DNA of 64,000 nucleotides from Campylobacter jejuni (GTDB lineage: Bacteria; Campylobacterota; Campylobacteria; Campylobacterales; Campylobacteraceae). The position numbers and the translations under genes are program-made. The DNA is taken from positions 34,808 to 98,807 of the forward strand of contig NZ_NFOE01000074.1 of assembly GCF_002179635.1 (NCBI RefSeq), read 5' to 3'. This document shows, one piece after another, positions 45,101-54,121 of the stretch. The notes under the pieces are model-generated. The model was not told the origin of the DNA. It worked only from the letters and a program-made list of their open reading frames with translations, and did no database searches. Numbering within the stretch: the stretch's first letter is position 1; each line of letters opens with the position of its first letter.

Positions 45101-45657
45101 AAGTTTACTCTAATACAGGTGGTCAAAGTTCAAAATCTTCAAGAACAGGTTCAGTAGCGCAGTTTGCTGCAGCAGGTAAGCCAGTACAGAAAAAAGATCT
45201 AGGTCAAATTGCTATGACTTATGGTTATATTTTTGTAGCTCAAGTAAATTCTAATGCAAATTATGCGCAATTGTTAAAAGCAATAATAGCAGCAGAAGCT
45301 TATGATGGGCCTTCTTTGATTATCGCTTATTCTCCTTGTATAGCTCATGGTATTAAAGGCGGACTTGGAAATTCAGGAAATCAAGCAGAACTTGCTACAA
45401 AATGTGGATATTGGCCAACTTATATTTATGATCCGCGTTTAGAAGCTGAAGGTAAAAATCCTTTAACAATTTCTTCTAAAGAGCCTGATTGGGATTTATA
45501 TGAAAGCTTTTTAATGAATGAAGTGCGTTATAGTTCACTTAAAAAATCAAATCCTGAGCAAGCAAAAGAATTGTTTGAAAAAAATAAAGCAGAAGCACAA
45601 CGCCGTTATAGACAACTTAAACGTCTAGCAAGTGCTGATTTTAGTAATGAAAACTAA
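42103..45657 (+). CDS. por: Pyruvate:flavodoxin/ferredoxin oxidoreductase, single-chain
   Basis: A 1184-residue enzyme that oxidises pyruvate to acetyl-CoA and CO2 and passes electrons to flavodoxin, encoded at 61357. The pyruvate-binding domain starts EVAGIYPITPSSPMAD. The gamma domain is central. Two 4Fe-4S sites, CIQCNQCASVCPHAVIRP and CTGCELCVHECP, lie near 688-765. The TPP domain has CPGCGETPYI, NATGCSSIYGG, GGDGWAYDIGYGG and EVYSNTGGQSS. The length matches the family. Confidence 0.97.
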   Translation: MSKIMKTMDGNEAAAYAAYAFTEVAGIYPITPSSPMADYTDIWASQGKKNLFGVPVKVVEMQSEAGAAGTVHGSLQAGALTTTYTASQGLLLKIPNMYKIAGQLLPGVIHVAARALASQALSIFGDHQDVYAARQTGFAMLCSHSVQESMDLAGVAHLAAIKGRVPFMHFFDGFRTSHEIQKIEVMDYAHFDRLLDREALLEFRNSCLNPENPKTRGTAQNDDIYFQTRELANKYYEAIPDIVNEYMQEISKITGREYKPFVYYGDKNATRIVVAMGSVTEALKEVVDHLNSKGEKVGVLKVHLYRPFSLKYLFDVMPQSVEKIAVLDRTKEPGSLGEPLYLDLKSAYYGKEKAPLIVGGRYGLSSKDVDPAQLIAVFENLNQANPKDGFTIGINDDVTFTSLPVGEKISLGDESTIECLFYGLGADGTVGANKNSIKIIGDKTDFYAQAYFAYDSKKSGGYTRSHLRFSKKPITSTYLVSTPHFVACSVAAYLEIYDVLAGIRKGGTFLLNSIWSAQETIKKIPNAVKRVLAQKEINFYIINATKLAREIGLGSRTNTIMQSAFFKLANIIPFEDAQKYMKELAYKSYSKKGDAIVEMNYKAIDVGADGLVKVDIDPSWVNLADEAKEETIAYKGTEFVEKIAKPMNAAKGDDLPVSAFLGYEDGSFEHGTTEYEKRGVGVMVPRWIETNCIQCNQCASVCPHAVIRPFLIDEKELEKAPVGVKEHSLNAKGVKEQKLNFKIQVSPLDCTGCELCVHECPTKEKSLVMVPLGEELDHGEQENADYLFKKVSYKDNILNRENAKGIQFAQPLFEFHGACPGCGETPYITLITRLFGERMIIANATGCSSIYGGSAPSTPYRKSNKNGHGPAWGNSLFEDNAEFGLGMKIATETTRHKIEQIMSESMQEVPNALSALYKEWIANKEDSKASLELRDKLVPLLEENKQIKTVNDILELKSYLSKKSHWIFGGDGWAYDIGYGGLDHVLASGENVNILVLDTEVYSNTGGQSSKSSRTGSVAQFAAAGKPVQKKDLGQIAMTYGYIFVAQVNSNANYAQLLKAIIAAEAYDGPSLIIAYSPCIAHGIKGGLGNSGNQAELATKCGYWPTYIYDPRLEAEGKNPLTISSKEPDWDLYESFLMNEVRYSSLKKSNPEQAKELFEKNKAEAQRRYRQLKRLASADFSNEN

Positions 45658-45660
45658 AAT

Positions 45661-45984
45661 TTGCTTCGATTTTTACTTGTGAGTTTATGGGTGCTTAGTG
45701 CTTTTGGCGCTAAGTATCCATTTTTGAATCAAAGCTGTAATAATGTTGATTTTTCTTTGATTCAAGATCCTTTTTTTCAAAAAACTATAAATATAAAATC
45801 TGATTTTTCTTTGCAAGCTATTGTTTCTAATAAAGTTAAGATTAATGATAAATGGTATGCTTTAAATGATGATATTGAAGGTTTTAAAATTGTTGAGATA
45901 AAAAATTCTCAAGTTATATTGATAAAGGAAGAAAAAATCATGGTTTTAAAATTGTATGAAAAAAATAATATTTTTATTTATTAG
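45661..45984 (+). CDS. ctsR: Competence-operon exported protein (CtsR position)
   Basis: A 107-residue protein with an N-terminal signal (about residues 2-16) and one short periplasmic domain with the KVKINDKWYALND block. The latter resembles pilus-assembly accessory proteins of the MshK/PilP type. Start is TTG, 3 bases after por. It overlaps the secretin gene by 29 bases. C. jejuni Cj1475c is the positional match (recalled). Confidence 0.65.
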   Translation: MLRFLLVSLWVLSAFGAKYPFLNQSCNNVDFSLIQDPFFQKTINIKSDFSLQAIVSNKVKINDKWYALNDDIEGFKIVEIKNSQVILIKEEKIMVLKLYEKNNIFIY

Positions 45985-47347
45985 TATTTTAACTTTTACA
46001 AATGTTTTTGCTTCACAGTGTCATCAACGCTTTTTTGATATAAGCGTAGAAAATAAAACTTCTTTGATTGAAATTTTAAATGAACTTGGTAGAGAATGTG
46101 GTTTTAGCATTATAATAAAAGATTTATTAGCTAGAGAAAAGTTAAATCATACTCAAAATTATTTACACATAAGAAAAATGTCTTTAAGAGAAATTTTTAA
46201 ACTTTTATTAAAGGAAAATAATCTTGCTTATGAGTATGAAAAAAATATTTTAAAAATTTATGGAAGACAAGTTAAAACTTTTAAAGTGCATTATATAAGC
46301 TCTATTAGAGAAGGACAAAGTATTACTAAAGCTTCAGTGGATTCAAGACCTAAACAAGGCGATTATGATAGTACTAAAGAAGCAGATAATCTAGTTATTA
46401 GCACAGATAAATTTGATTTTTGGGAAAAAATTTCAGAAGAAATACAAGCCTTATTAGATGAAAATACAACTAAGCCTATTATTAATACTAATGCAGGGAT
46501 TATTACTTTAAATGCTACTTTGTATGAGCTTGCAAGGGTTGAAAAATATTTAAAAGATTTAAATAAAAGACTTAAAAAGCAAGTTTTAATTGATGTAAGT
46601 ATAGTTGCGGTACATTTAAATAAAAGTCATTCAAGCGGGATTAATTGGCAAGAGCTTGCTTTTAAACTTAATGGTGATGATAATGATTTTATAATCAATA
46701 AAGGTGGTGTTAGAAATATCAATCTTAAAGCCAATGTTGAAACTAAGGCTATTTTAAATTTATTACAAGAAAATGGCAAAACCACTGTGCTTTCAAATCC
46801 CAAGCTCATGGCACTTAATAATCAACAAGCTATTATATCCATAGGCGATACGATTAATTATCAAGTAAAAGAAAGTTCTAAGGGTACTGAAAATGGTACG
46901 ACCATTAGTGAAACTTATAATAATTATTCTATTTTTGTAGGAATTTTACTAAATATTTTGCCTGAAATTTCAGATGATCACAAAATTATGCTTAGAATTA
47001 ATCCTAGTTTGAGTGATTTTAAATATAGTGTTGATAATTATAGGCAAAATAAACCAAGAAATATAGCACCAGATACCATACAAAAAAAGCTTTCTACTGT
47101 AGTTGAAGTTGATGATGGACAAACTTTAATTTTAGGTGGATTGATTAGTAAAAATACGATTAGCAATCATAATGAAGTAAGTGCTTTATCTAAAATACCG
47201 CTTTTTGGAGTATTATTTCAAGGAAAGCAAAATTTAGAAGATATTAGCGAAATAGTTTTTATTATCAAGCCAAGTCTAATAAGAGCTGATAAAAAAGTAT
47301 TAAGTTTAAAAGAATTAGGTTTTGAACATGAAGATGATATGTTTTAA
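45956..47347 (+). CDS. ctsD: Type II/IV secretin-like protein of the natural transformation system, CtsD
   Basis: A 463-residue outer-membrane secretin. The signal peptide ends near residue 20. N-domains (about 25-175) include a STN-like ISVENKTSLIEILNEL. The secretin core has VLSNPKLMALNNQQAIISIGD near residue 279, and the ending VEVDDGQTLILGGLI and IPLFGVLFQ near 385-420. It forms the DNA-uptake pore. It overlaps both flanking genes. Confidence 0.9.
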   Translation: MKKIIFLFISILTFTNVFASQCHQRFFDISVENKTSLIEILNELGRECGFSIIIKDLLAREKLNHTQNYLHIRKMSLREIFKLLLKENNLAYEYEKNILKIYGRQVKTFKVHYISSIREGQSITKASVDSRPKQGDYDSTKEADNLVISTDKFDFWEKISEEIQALLDENTTKPIINTNAGIITLNATLYELARVEKYLKDLNKRLKKQVLIDVSIVAVHLNKSHSSGINWQELAFKLNGDDNDFIINKGGVRNINLKANVETKAILNLLQENGKTTVLSNPKLMALNNQQAIISIGDTINYQVKESSKGTENGTTISETYNNYSIFVGILLNILPEISDDHKIMLRINPSLSDFKYSVDNYRQNKPRNIAPDTIQKKLSTVVEVDDGQTLILGGLISKNTISNHNEVSALSKIPLFGVLFQGKQNLEDISEIVFIIKPSLIRADKKVLSLKELGFEHEDDMF

Positions 47348-47657
47348 TTTTTTAATTTGTTTGTCTTTTTTAAATGCAATAAATATTCAAAATGAAAGTT
47401 TTGAGCAAAATGTATTCTATGAAAAATTTATTAATCACCCAAGTTATGAAAATGCTTTAAATTTAGCTAAGTATTTCTATCAAATCAAAGATTATCAAAA
47501 GGCTATCTTTTGGGCTGTTGAGGCAAATGAATTTGAGTTGTTAGAAAAAGAAGCATGGCTGGTTTTTATTAATGCTAAATTAAAACTTGGAAAACATGAA
47601 GATGCTTTAAGAGCTAAAGAAGAGTATGAAAAACTTTTAGGAAGTTATTTTGAATGA
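47328..47657 (+). CDS. Small exported TPR-like protein of the competence operon
   Basis: A 109-residue protein with a hydrophobic N-terminus (ICFNFLICLSFLNA). One or two TPR-like helix pairs follow (YENALNLAKYFYQIKDYQKA, then HEDALRAKEEY). It overlaps the secretin gene and the ATPase gene. It stands where C. jejuni has ctsP and ctsX (recalled); no NTP-binding motif is visible, so it is not ctsP. A direct role is not known. Confidence 0.6.
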   Translation: MKMICFNFLICLSFLNAINIQNESFEQNVFYEKFINHPSYENALNLAKYFYQIKDYQKAIFWAVEANEFELLEKEAWLVFINAKLKLGKHEDALRAKEEYEKLLGSYFE

Positions 47658-49164
47658 CACAAAAGCAATAAAAACTTTAGATAAATTTACTTTACAAGAA
47701 TTGGCTTTAGAGTATAAATTAGAAATTTTAGATTTAGATCAATCTCTTAAAATAGAAAAGTATCTTCATGTTTTACCTTTTTCTTTAATAGAGCAATATA
47801 ACATTTTTTGTTTTTATGAAGATGATGAAAATATTCATATAGCTTCTTCTAAACCTTTAGATGAGAATATTTTAGAAAAAATACAAAATTTATACCGCCT
47901 AAAGATGATTAAAATTTTTCTTTGTGACTTTACACAATTTAAATTCTTGTTAGAAAGAATTAAATTTTTAATTTGTTTTCAAAACTATCTTGATAAATTA
48001 GAGCTTAATTTGACAAGCGATGAAAATAAAGATGAGTTTTTATTAGAGCAGTTTTTGAATTTAATTTTAACTTATGCTTGTTTTTTAAGAGCAAGTGATA
48101 TTCATTTGGAGCCTTTGGAAAATGAAGTTTTGATAAGATTTAGAATAGATGGAGAATTAAAATATATCCATAGTCTTGATGCAGGTTCTTATCAGGCTTT
48201 ATTAATGCATATAAAAATCATTGCCTTGCTTAATGTAGCTGAGCAAAGACAAGCTCAAGATGGGAGTTTTTCTAAGATTATTTTAGAGCAAAAATATGAT
48301 TTTAGAGTTTCAATCATGCCTTTGTTGTTTGGACAAAGTGCAGTGCTTAGGATTTTGAAACAAGATGAGCATGTTTTAAAACTTGATAGACTTTTTATTA
48401 AAGAAGAAAATTTAAATTCGTTAAAAACATATATGAATGCACCCTATGGTTTGATTTTATTTTGTGGACCAACAGGAAGTGGTAAAAGCACTTTTATGCA
48501 TGCTATTTTAAGCGAGATTGATCAAAATAAAAAAATTATTACTCTGGAAGATCCTATAGAATACAAACTTAAACATGCTCAGCAAATTTTGTTAAATTCT
48601 AAAACCGGCTTTGATTTTCATAAAGCTTTAAGAGCGGTTTTAAGGCAAGATCCTGATGTGATTATGGTAGGTGAAATTAGAGATGATGAGAGTTTGGATA
48701 TAGTTTTAAAAGCTTCTTTAAGTGGACATTTAGTTTTGAGTACCTTGCATACTAATGGTGCTATAGAAGCTATTTTTAGAATGAAGCATATGGGTGCAAA
48801 AGAATATTTAATAGCTTATGCGTTTAATTTGATCATAGCCCAACGCTTGGTAAGAAAGCTATGTGAATGTAAAGAAGCTAGTGATGAAAAAATTCATTTT
48901 CAAAATCAAGTTTTTGAAGGAAAACTTTATAAAGCAAAAGGTTGCTCTAAGTGTATGTATAGTGGATATAAAGGGCGTTTAATGGTGGCTGAGTTTTTAT
49001 TTTTAGATCGCAATTTAAAAAGTATGATAGAAAATAATGCAAATTATGAAAATATTTTAACTTATGCTTTAAAAAGAGGTTTTTTAACTTTAGGCATGGA
49101 TGCTTTGGAAAAAGTTAAGCTTGGTTTAACAAGTATAGATGAGTTAAGAAAGATTAGTTTTTGA
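47650..49164 (+). CDS. ctsE: Type II secretion/transformation ATPase CtsE (GspE family)
   Basis: A 504-residue cytosolic ATPase that powers the DNA-uptake pseudopilus. Visible are SDIHLEPLENEVLIRFRIDG near residue 154, Walker A GPTGSGKST near 274, the Asp box LEDPIEYK, Walker B region DPDVIMVGEIRD, and a His box STLHTNGA. A tetracysteine-type zinc site is CECKEA plus CSKCMYSGYKGR. Start is TTG. It overlaps the previous gene by 8 bases and ctsF by 4. Confidence 0.93.
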   Translation: MNDTKAIKTLDKFTLQELALEYKLEILDLDQSLKIEKYLHVLPFSLIEQYNIFCFYEDDENIHIASSKPLDENILEKIQNLYRLKMIKIFLCDFTQFKFLLERIKFLICFQNYLDKLELNLTSDENKDEFLLEQFLNLILTYACFLRASDIHLEPLENEVLIRFRIDGELKYIHSLDAGSYQALLMHIKIIALLNVAEQRQAQDGSFSKIILEQKYDFRVSIMPLLFGQSAVLRILKQDEHVLKLDRLFIKEENLNSLKTYMNAPYGLILFCGPTGSGKSTFMHAILSEIDQNKKIITLEDPIEYKLKHAQQILLNSKTGFDFHKALRAVLRQDPDVIMVGEIRDDESLDIVLKASLSGHLVLSTLHTNGAIEAIFRMKHMGAKEYLIAYAFNLIIAQRLVRKLCECKEASDEKIHFQNQVFEGKLYKAKGCSKCMYSGYKGRLMVAEFLFLDRNLKSMIENNANYENILTYALKRGFLTLGMDALEKVKLGLTSIDELRKISF

Positions 49165-50322
49165 AAAAATTTATAATTTTTTACATTTTAAATCAAGAAC
49201 AAAAACAATGTATAATTAAAGCTAAAAATTTATATGAAGCTAGAAATCTTGCGCAAAAATCATTTGAAAATATTATTAGTGTTGAAGAGTATTTTGGAGT
49301 AATAAAACATAAAATTAAAGAAGAAGAGCTTATTTTTATCCTTAAAGATTTATATATGGTTTTAAAAGCGGGATTAAGCTTGCAAGAGGCTATTTTAGAG
49401 TTTGCAAGATCAAATTATGATATGCGTATAACCAAGATATTTAGTATAATTTATAATAAACTCAAAAATGGAAGTTCTTATAATGAAGTTTTTAGGGATA
49501 TTTTAAATTCTAGAGAATGCGCTATTTTAAAAATTTGCGATGGTAAGGAGGATTTATATAAGGCTTTTGAGATTATCATTGAATTAAAAGAAAAAAACCT
49601 TCATAGTTTTAAGCAGTTTAAAAAGGCTATAACTTATCCGCTTTTCGTTTTTATATGTATTATTTTAGCTTTTTTTGTGCTGATGATTTTGGTTTTGCCT
49701 GAATTTAAAACTTTATTTTTGCAGTTTGAATTAGATTTGCCAAAAATTACTCAAATTCTTTTTATTGTAGGAGATTTTTTTAAACATTTTTATGTATTTA
49801 TTTTATTGAGCGCAGGAATTTTTATAATACTTTTATATTCTTTTAGAAAATTTTTGTTTTTTCATAAAATTCTTTTTCATTTTCCTATTTTTGGAAAAAT
49901 AATATTTTATCAAGATAAATTTTGTTTTTTCTTGATTTTTTCGTATTTATTAAAAGCAGGGGTGGATATAAAAAGAGCTTTTGAGCTTGCTTGTGAAGGT
50001 ATAGAAAATCAATTCTTTAAAAATAAAATGCTTATTGTAAAGACTTCATTTGAATCAGGACTTGATTTAGCTCAAGCTTTTTTCGAAATAAAGCTTTTTG
50101 ATCCTTTTGTGATAAGAATGTTAAATTTAGCTTTAAAAAAGCGCTAGGTTAGATGAAAGTACTTATGAGTTTGCTTTATTTTATGAATATAAAAAAGAAA
50201 ATTACACCCAAAGACTTTTGGTTATTTTAGAACCTTTAATGACAATTTTTATGGCGAGTTTGATTTTAGTTTTAGCCTTGGGTGTGTTTTTACCTATGTG
50301 GCAAATTAGTCAAGGAATTTAA
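49161..50322 (+). pseudogene. ctsF: Inner-membrane transformation protein CtsF (GspF family), frameshifted in an A run
   Basis: The first frame gives 328 residues of a GspF-like protein with an N-terminal cytosolic domain, FKQFKKAITYPLFVFICII and further membrane spans, and ends at TAG (50145-50147). The expected C-terminus continues at once in the +1-shifted frame from 50140. It reads SARLDESTYEFALFYEYKK, then LEPLMTIFMASLILVLALGV and a stop at 50320-50322. That is the conserved last membrane span. Removing one A from the six at 50135-50140 restores a 386-residue protein. It is either a true lesion, a slippage-prone site or a sequencing error. Start is TTG. Confidence 0.88.
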
Positions 50323-51071
50323 GCAAGATAATCATAAGCAACCTTAGCTATAGTTAAAGCAACCATAGTTAAAAAGAGTTTTTTGATAAAAGTTCCTTGT
50401 GTTTTTAAGACTAGTTTTGAGCCTATAAAAGCCCCTAAAATTTGGCCTATACCCATTAAAATACCAACTTTCCAAAGTACCTCATAAGAGTATAAAAATA
50501 CTCCTAAGGCTACTATATTGCTAGTGAAATTTAATATTTTGGTATTAATGCTTGCATTTTTCATACTAAAACCAAGAAATATCACGCAAGTAAAAATCCA
50601 AAAAGACCCTGTTCCAGGTCCTAAAAAGCCATCGTAAAAGCCAAGTAATAAACCAAAAGTGATTTGAAAACTTGTGGTGCTCATTTTAGCTTTATTATGT
50701 ACATGGCCTAAATCAGGTTTGAAAATAGTATATAAAAAGATCAAAATAAGACAAATTAATACAATGATTTTGACAGCATTTTGATCTATTAATAAAACCG
50801 CATAAGTTCCAATGGCTGCACCAATAGCAGTAAATAAAATTCCTAAAGCTATCTTCTCTATATGCATAGATTTTCTATAAGCTAAAACTGCAGTGAGTGA
50901 GCCAAAAGTGCTTTGGAGTTTATTAGTAGCTAGGGCTAAATGAGGAGGAATTCCACAAGCAAATAAAGCAGGTATGGTAATAAGTCCACCACCACCTACA
51001 ATCGCATCAACGCAACCTGCAAAAGCTGCAACAAAAAATAAAATCACATAATAAGTTAATTCAAGCTCCAT
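50319..51071 (-). CDS. TauE/SafE (TSUP) family membrane transporter
   Basis: A 250-residue protein with about eight spans. The family start GCVDAIVGGGGLITIPAL is at about 19-36, and the second-half repeat GFYDGFLGPGTGSFWIF near 142. TSUP proteins move sulfite, sulfonates or similar anions; the substrate here is unknown. Its stop overlaps the end of ctsF (convergent), and its start overlaps the DUF2400 gene by 16 bases. Confidence 0.85.
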   Translation of the reverse strand: MELELTYYVILFFVAAFAGCVDAIVGGGGLITIPALFACGIPPHLALATNKLQSTFGSLTAVLAYRKSMHIEKIALGILFTAIGAAIGTYAVLLIDQNAVKIIVLICLILIFLYTIFKPDLGHVHNKAKMSTTSFQITFGLLLGFYDGFLGPGTGSFWIFTCVIFLGFSMKNASINTKILNFTSNIVALGVFLYSYEVLWKVGILMGIGQILGAFIGSKLVLKTQGTFIKKLFLTMVALTIAKVAYDYLA

Positions 51072-51805
51072 AAGCTTTCCCTGTTTTGTCCAATTCTATA
51101 AAGAGCAAAATCATATTTTATAGGATCTTGTGGATCAAATTTTTTAAGATTTTGCGTAAGTTCTAAAACACTTTTAAAATCATAAATCTTACGCTTTAAA
51201 AGCTTAAGTTTTAATGAAACTTTATGAGTGTGGGTATCTAGGGGTATGAGTAAGTCTTTTTTGTCTATATTTTTAAACAAACCTAAATCTAACTCATCTT
51301 TTCTCACCATCCACCTAAGATACATATTGTATCTTTTTAAAGGACTTTTTGGAATGCGAAATTCTTTCGAAAAGAAAAACTCATAACCATAACTTTTATA
51401 AGGATTAAGTTTATAAATTGTTTCTATGAAAGTTTTTATTGCATGTGTGATATCTTGATCTTTTTGATAAGCCTTGGTAAAAATATTTTCTATGCTATCT
51501 TCATTTTTTAAGCGTTTGAGTGTGATGAAAATTTGAGCTATATCTTGAGAGTTTTGAAAGCGGTATTTTAGATTTTTACATTCTTTTTTAATAACTTCAT
51601 CATTTCTTTCAAGCAAGGAAAAATCAAGTTTATTTAAAAAACTTACAATATTTTTAGCATTTCCATAAGCAAATAAAGCACAAAGCAAGGCTATATTTTC
51701 ATCTTTATAAACACTTGCAATTTGCAAAGGATCAGGATGAGAAAAAAGCTCTTTTTGAGTGTTTTTGTTTAAAATTGCTTCATCTAAAAGAGCTTTAATT
51801 TGCAT
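51056..51805 (-). CDS. TIGR02757/DUF2400 family protein
   Basis: A 249-residue protein. Typical blocks are HPDPLQIASVYKDENIALLCALFAYG-type start (about residues 22-47), KSPLKRYNMYLRWMVRKDE near 153, LLIPLDTHTHKVSLKLKL near 185, and DPIKYDFALYRIGQ. The family is widespread and of unknown function, with hints of a helix-hairpin-helix glycosylase-like fold. It shares a base with flgK. C. jejuni Cj1467 lies next to flgK too (recalled). Confidence 0.85.
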   Translation of the reverse strand: MQIKALLDEAILNKNTQKELFSHPDPLQIASVYKDENIALLCALFAYGNAKNIVSFLNKLDFSLLERNDEVIKKECKNLKYRFQNSQDIAQIFITLKRLKNEDSIENIFTKAYQKDQDITHAIKTFIETIYKLNPYKSYGYEFFFSKEFRIPKSPLKRYNMYLRWMVRKDELDLGLFKNIDKKDLLIPLDTHTHKVSLKLKLLKRKIYDFKSVLELTQNLKKFDPQDPIKYDFALYRIGQNRESLWSLN

Positions 51806-53634
51806 TAAGATTTTAAACCAAGCAAGGTTTCAAGCATTTGATCAACGGTGGTTACGATTTTAGCTGCAGCGCCATAACTTGCTTGATATTGTATGAGTGC
51901 TGCTAATTCTTCATTAGTATTTACACCACTTTTTGATTGATATTCTGCATAAGCTGTATTAAATACTGTCATATTAGTTGCATGTGCAAAGCTATTACTT
52001 TCAGCATCTGAAGCAATTTGACCTGTAAATTTTCTATAATATCCATCTAAAGTCATAGTATCTACTGTACCATCTTTATTATAAAAATTTACTTTTTGAT
52101 TTTGAAGTTGTAACATAGCATTTGCTACATCATTATTCCCGTCAACTCCATTTGAGCTTGCTTTTAGGCTATTTGGGTCATTTCTAATGCTTGAATTTAC
52201 ATTGATATTGCTTGCATCTTGACCATTAAAAAATGAAGATACATTTAAAGCACCTGGGAAATTTGTGCCATTGTCTTTAAAAGCTATTTTATAACCTTTT
52301 TTTAAGCCATTGATTTGGAAATTTCCACTATCACTTTGTCCATCATAATGATAAAAAGCTTGAAAATAATCATTTAAATCATTACCACCAACACTATCTT
52401 TGTTATCATCTATATCTGCATTGATTTGTTTGACGACATCTTCTATAGTAGTATTAATATCAATTTTTATAGTTCTTGTGGCTACTGCATTACCTTTTTC
52501 ATCATAAATTGTAATGTCAAAGCTTCCTGCTTGAATATTTTTGTCATAACTCATTAAAGAAGTATCAGGTTTTAAACCTTTTAAATCATCTGAATTGACT
52601 CTATCTGTAGCTGCTTGAGCATAGACATTATTAGTTTGAGTTATAAGTGTTTTTGTAAAGGTATTGAGCATATCTTTATACTCTTGTAATTTTCCATCGC
52701 TATAAGTATCATGATTACCATCGTAATTTCTACCTCTAAGATCAAGTTGAGCTCCAAGCTGTCCGCCTGAAATTTTGCTTGTTAAATCATAGCGGTTTTC
52801 ATCATTTACTTCATAATAAATTTGATAAAAACCATTAGGGTTGTTATTGTCTAGTTTTAAAGGGTGAAAGCTAGAGCCATTGACTATACTAAAGCCTTGA
52901 ATGCTTAAATCATAGTATCTTCCAGAATCAGTCATGGTAGATTCTAAAGTGCTATCTTGAGAGCTTGTTCCTTTCCAAGCTACTGCATTGACTAATTTTG
53001 AAAGTCTAAGTTCAAGCTCATCTCTTTTATCTCTTAATTGATTTGCATTATCGGTAGGTAAAACTTCTTCATTTTCAAGTTGTTTGTTAATATTTGCAAT
53101 TTCTTGACCAATGTTGTTAATTTCATCTACAGTTTGTTTGATTTGCTCATTGACAGTTTGTTGCATTTTATTAAGATCTTGTAAGGTTTTTTGTATGTTT
53201 TGAGTTAATGTATTTGCGCTATTAACAAGATCTATTTTACTTGCTCCATCACTTGGATTAGAAGCAAAGTTATTCCACGCATCATAGTAGTTTTTATAAT
53301 CTTGTAAAATACCAGTTCCTTGCATATCAGGAAATCTTTGGCTTGCTTCTTGTAAAATTTGTCCTAAGTAATTTGTATAGTTTTGCTGGGTGGTAGCGTT
53401 TTTTAACTCATAATAAGAATGCTCATCATGTAATCTTTTAATAGTATCAATTTGCGTACCTGTTCCTAGGTGTAAGCCACCTCTATCAAGAGACATGCCC
53501 GAACTTTGCACAGCTCTTTGTCTAGTATAAAACACCGCATTTGCATTAGAGATATTATTACCTGTTGTGTTAATTTGAAGTTCAGCAGCTCTAATACCGC
53601 TAACTCCTGTATATAAGCTATCAAAAATTCCCAT
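51805..53634 (-). CDS. flgK: Flagellar hook-associated protein 1, FlgK
   Basis: A 609-residue protein that joins hook and filament. The N-terminus GIFDSLYTGVSGIRAAELQI and NNISNANAVFYTRQRA is the rod/hook family motif. The C-terminus SGVNTNEELAALIQYQASYG forms the matching coiled coil. A variable middle domain lies between. It is downstream of flgM and its presumed chaperone flgN, 10 bases after the latter. Confidence 0.95.
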   Translation of the reverse strand: MGIFDSLYTGVSGIRAAELQINTTGNNISNANAVFYTRQRAVQSSGMSLDRGGLHLGTGTQIDTIKRLHDEHSYYELKNATTQQNYTNYLGQILQEASQRFPDMQGTGILQDYKNYYDAWNNFASNPSDGASKIDLVNSANTLTQNIQKTLQDLNKMQQTVNEQIKQTVDEINNIGQEIANINKQLENEEVLPTDNANQLRDKRDELELRLSKLVNAVAWKGTSSQDSTLESTMTDSGRYYDLSIQGFSIVNGSSFHPLKLDNNNPNGFYQIYYEVNDENRYDLTSKISGGQLGAQLDLRGRNYDGNHDTYSDGKLQEYKDMLNTFTKTLITQTNNVYAQAATDRVNSDDLKGLKPDTSLMSYDKNIQAGSFDITIYDEKGNAVATRTIKIDINTTIEDVVKQINADIDDNKDSVGGNDLNDYFQAFYHYDGQSDSGNFQINGLKKGYKIAFKDNGTNFPGALNVSSFFNGQDASNINVNSSIRNDPNSLKASSNGVDGNNDVANAMLQLQNQKVNFYNKDGTVDTMTLDGYYRKFTGQIASDAESNSFAHATNMTVFNTAYAEYQSKSGVNTNEELAALIQYQASYGAAAKIVTTVDQMLETLLGLKS

Positions 53635-53644
53635 GACTTAACCT

Positions 53645-54079
53645 TTAAACATTGATCTTAAATAATGAATCTGGAATTGTTTTTTGATCTCCATAAGCAT
53701 TATTTGTTCCATTTTGTTCAAACATTGTATTTAAAAGATTGTCGTAAAAATTTTTAATAATAAGAGCTAATTTAGCGTATTCTTTATTTTTTTGATGTAA
53801 GGTGTTTAAATTTTGCTTTAAAAGTGCAAGTTTTTCTTTATCTTCATCGTCTAAAAGCTCATCTAAGCCTTTATTATTTCCTTGATTGCTAAGTTCTATT
53901 AAAGCCTTATCAAGATTTTTTTTAGCAATTTGAAAGTCATTTACAAGTTTAGTTTTTTCCTCTACGCTTTTGCTTACATGTTGGTGATTAGCAGCTTGAA
54001 TTTGGGTTATATCTTCTAAAGTAAGATTGATGAGTTTTTCTAAAATAGAATTTGTTTCGTCTAAGTGTTGTTTAACCAT
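53645..54079 (-). CDS. flgN: FlgN-like flagellar export chaperone
   Basis: A 144-residue helical, charged cytosolic protein without signal or membrane span, with strong heptads. Size and position directly upstream of flgK and downstream of flgM match FlgN, the chaperone for FlgK and FlgL. Sequence likeness is weak, as usual for FlgN. Its ribosome site (AAAGGAT) lies in a 12-bp hairpin. Confidence 0.7.
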   Translation of the reverse strand: MVKQHLDETNSILEKLINLTLEDITQIQAANHQHVSKSVEEKTKLVNDFQIAKKNLDKALIELSNQGNNKGLDELLDDEDKEKLALLKQNLNTLHQKNKEYAKLALIIKNFYDNLLNTMFEQNGTNNAYGDQKTIPDSLFKINV

Positions 54080-54121
54080 TTTTTATCCTTTCTTAGGCAC
54101 TAACCCAAAAAAGGATAAAAA
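54080..54121 (-). promoter_or_regulatory. 12-bp hairpin hiding the flgN ribosome site
   Basis: Read on the minus strand, TTTTTATCCTTT (54121-54110) follows the flgM stop without a gap. It pairs perfectly with AAAGGATAAAAA (54091-54080), which contains the ribosome site and runs up to the flgN ATG at 54079. The loop is 18 bases. A ribosome finishing flgM would open the stem, so flgN translation may be coupled to flgM. Confidence 0.6.
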
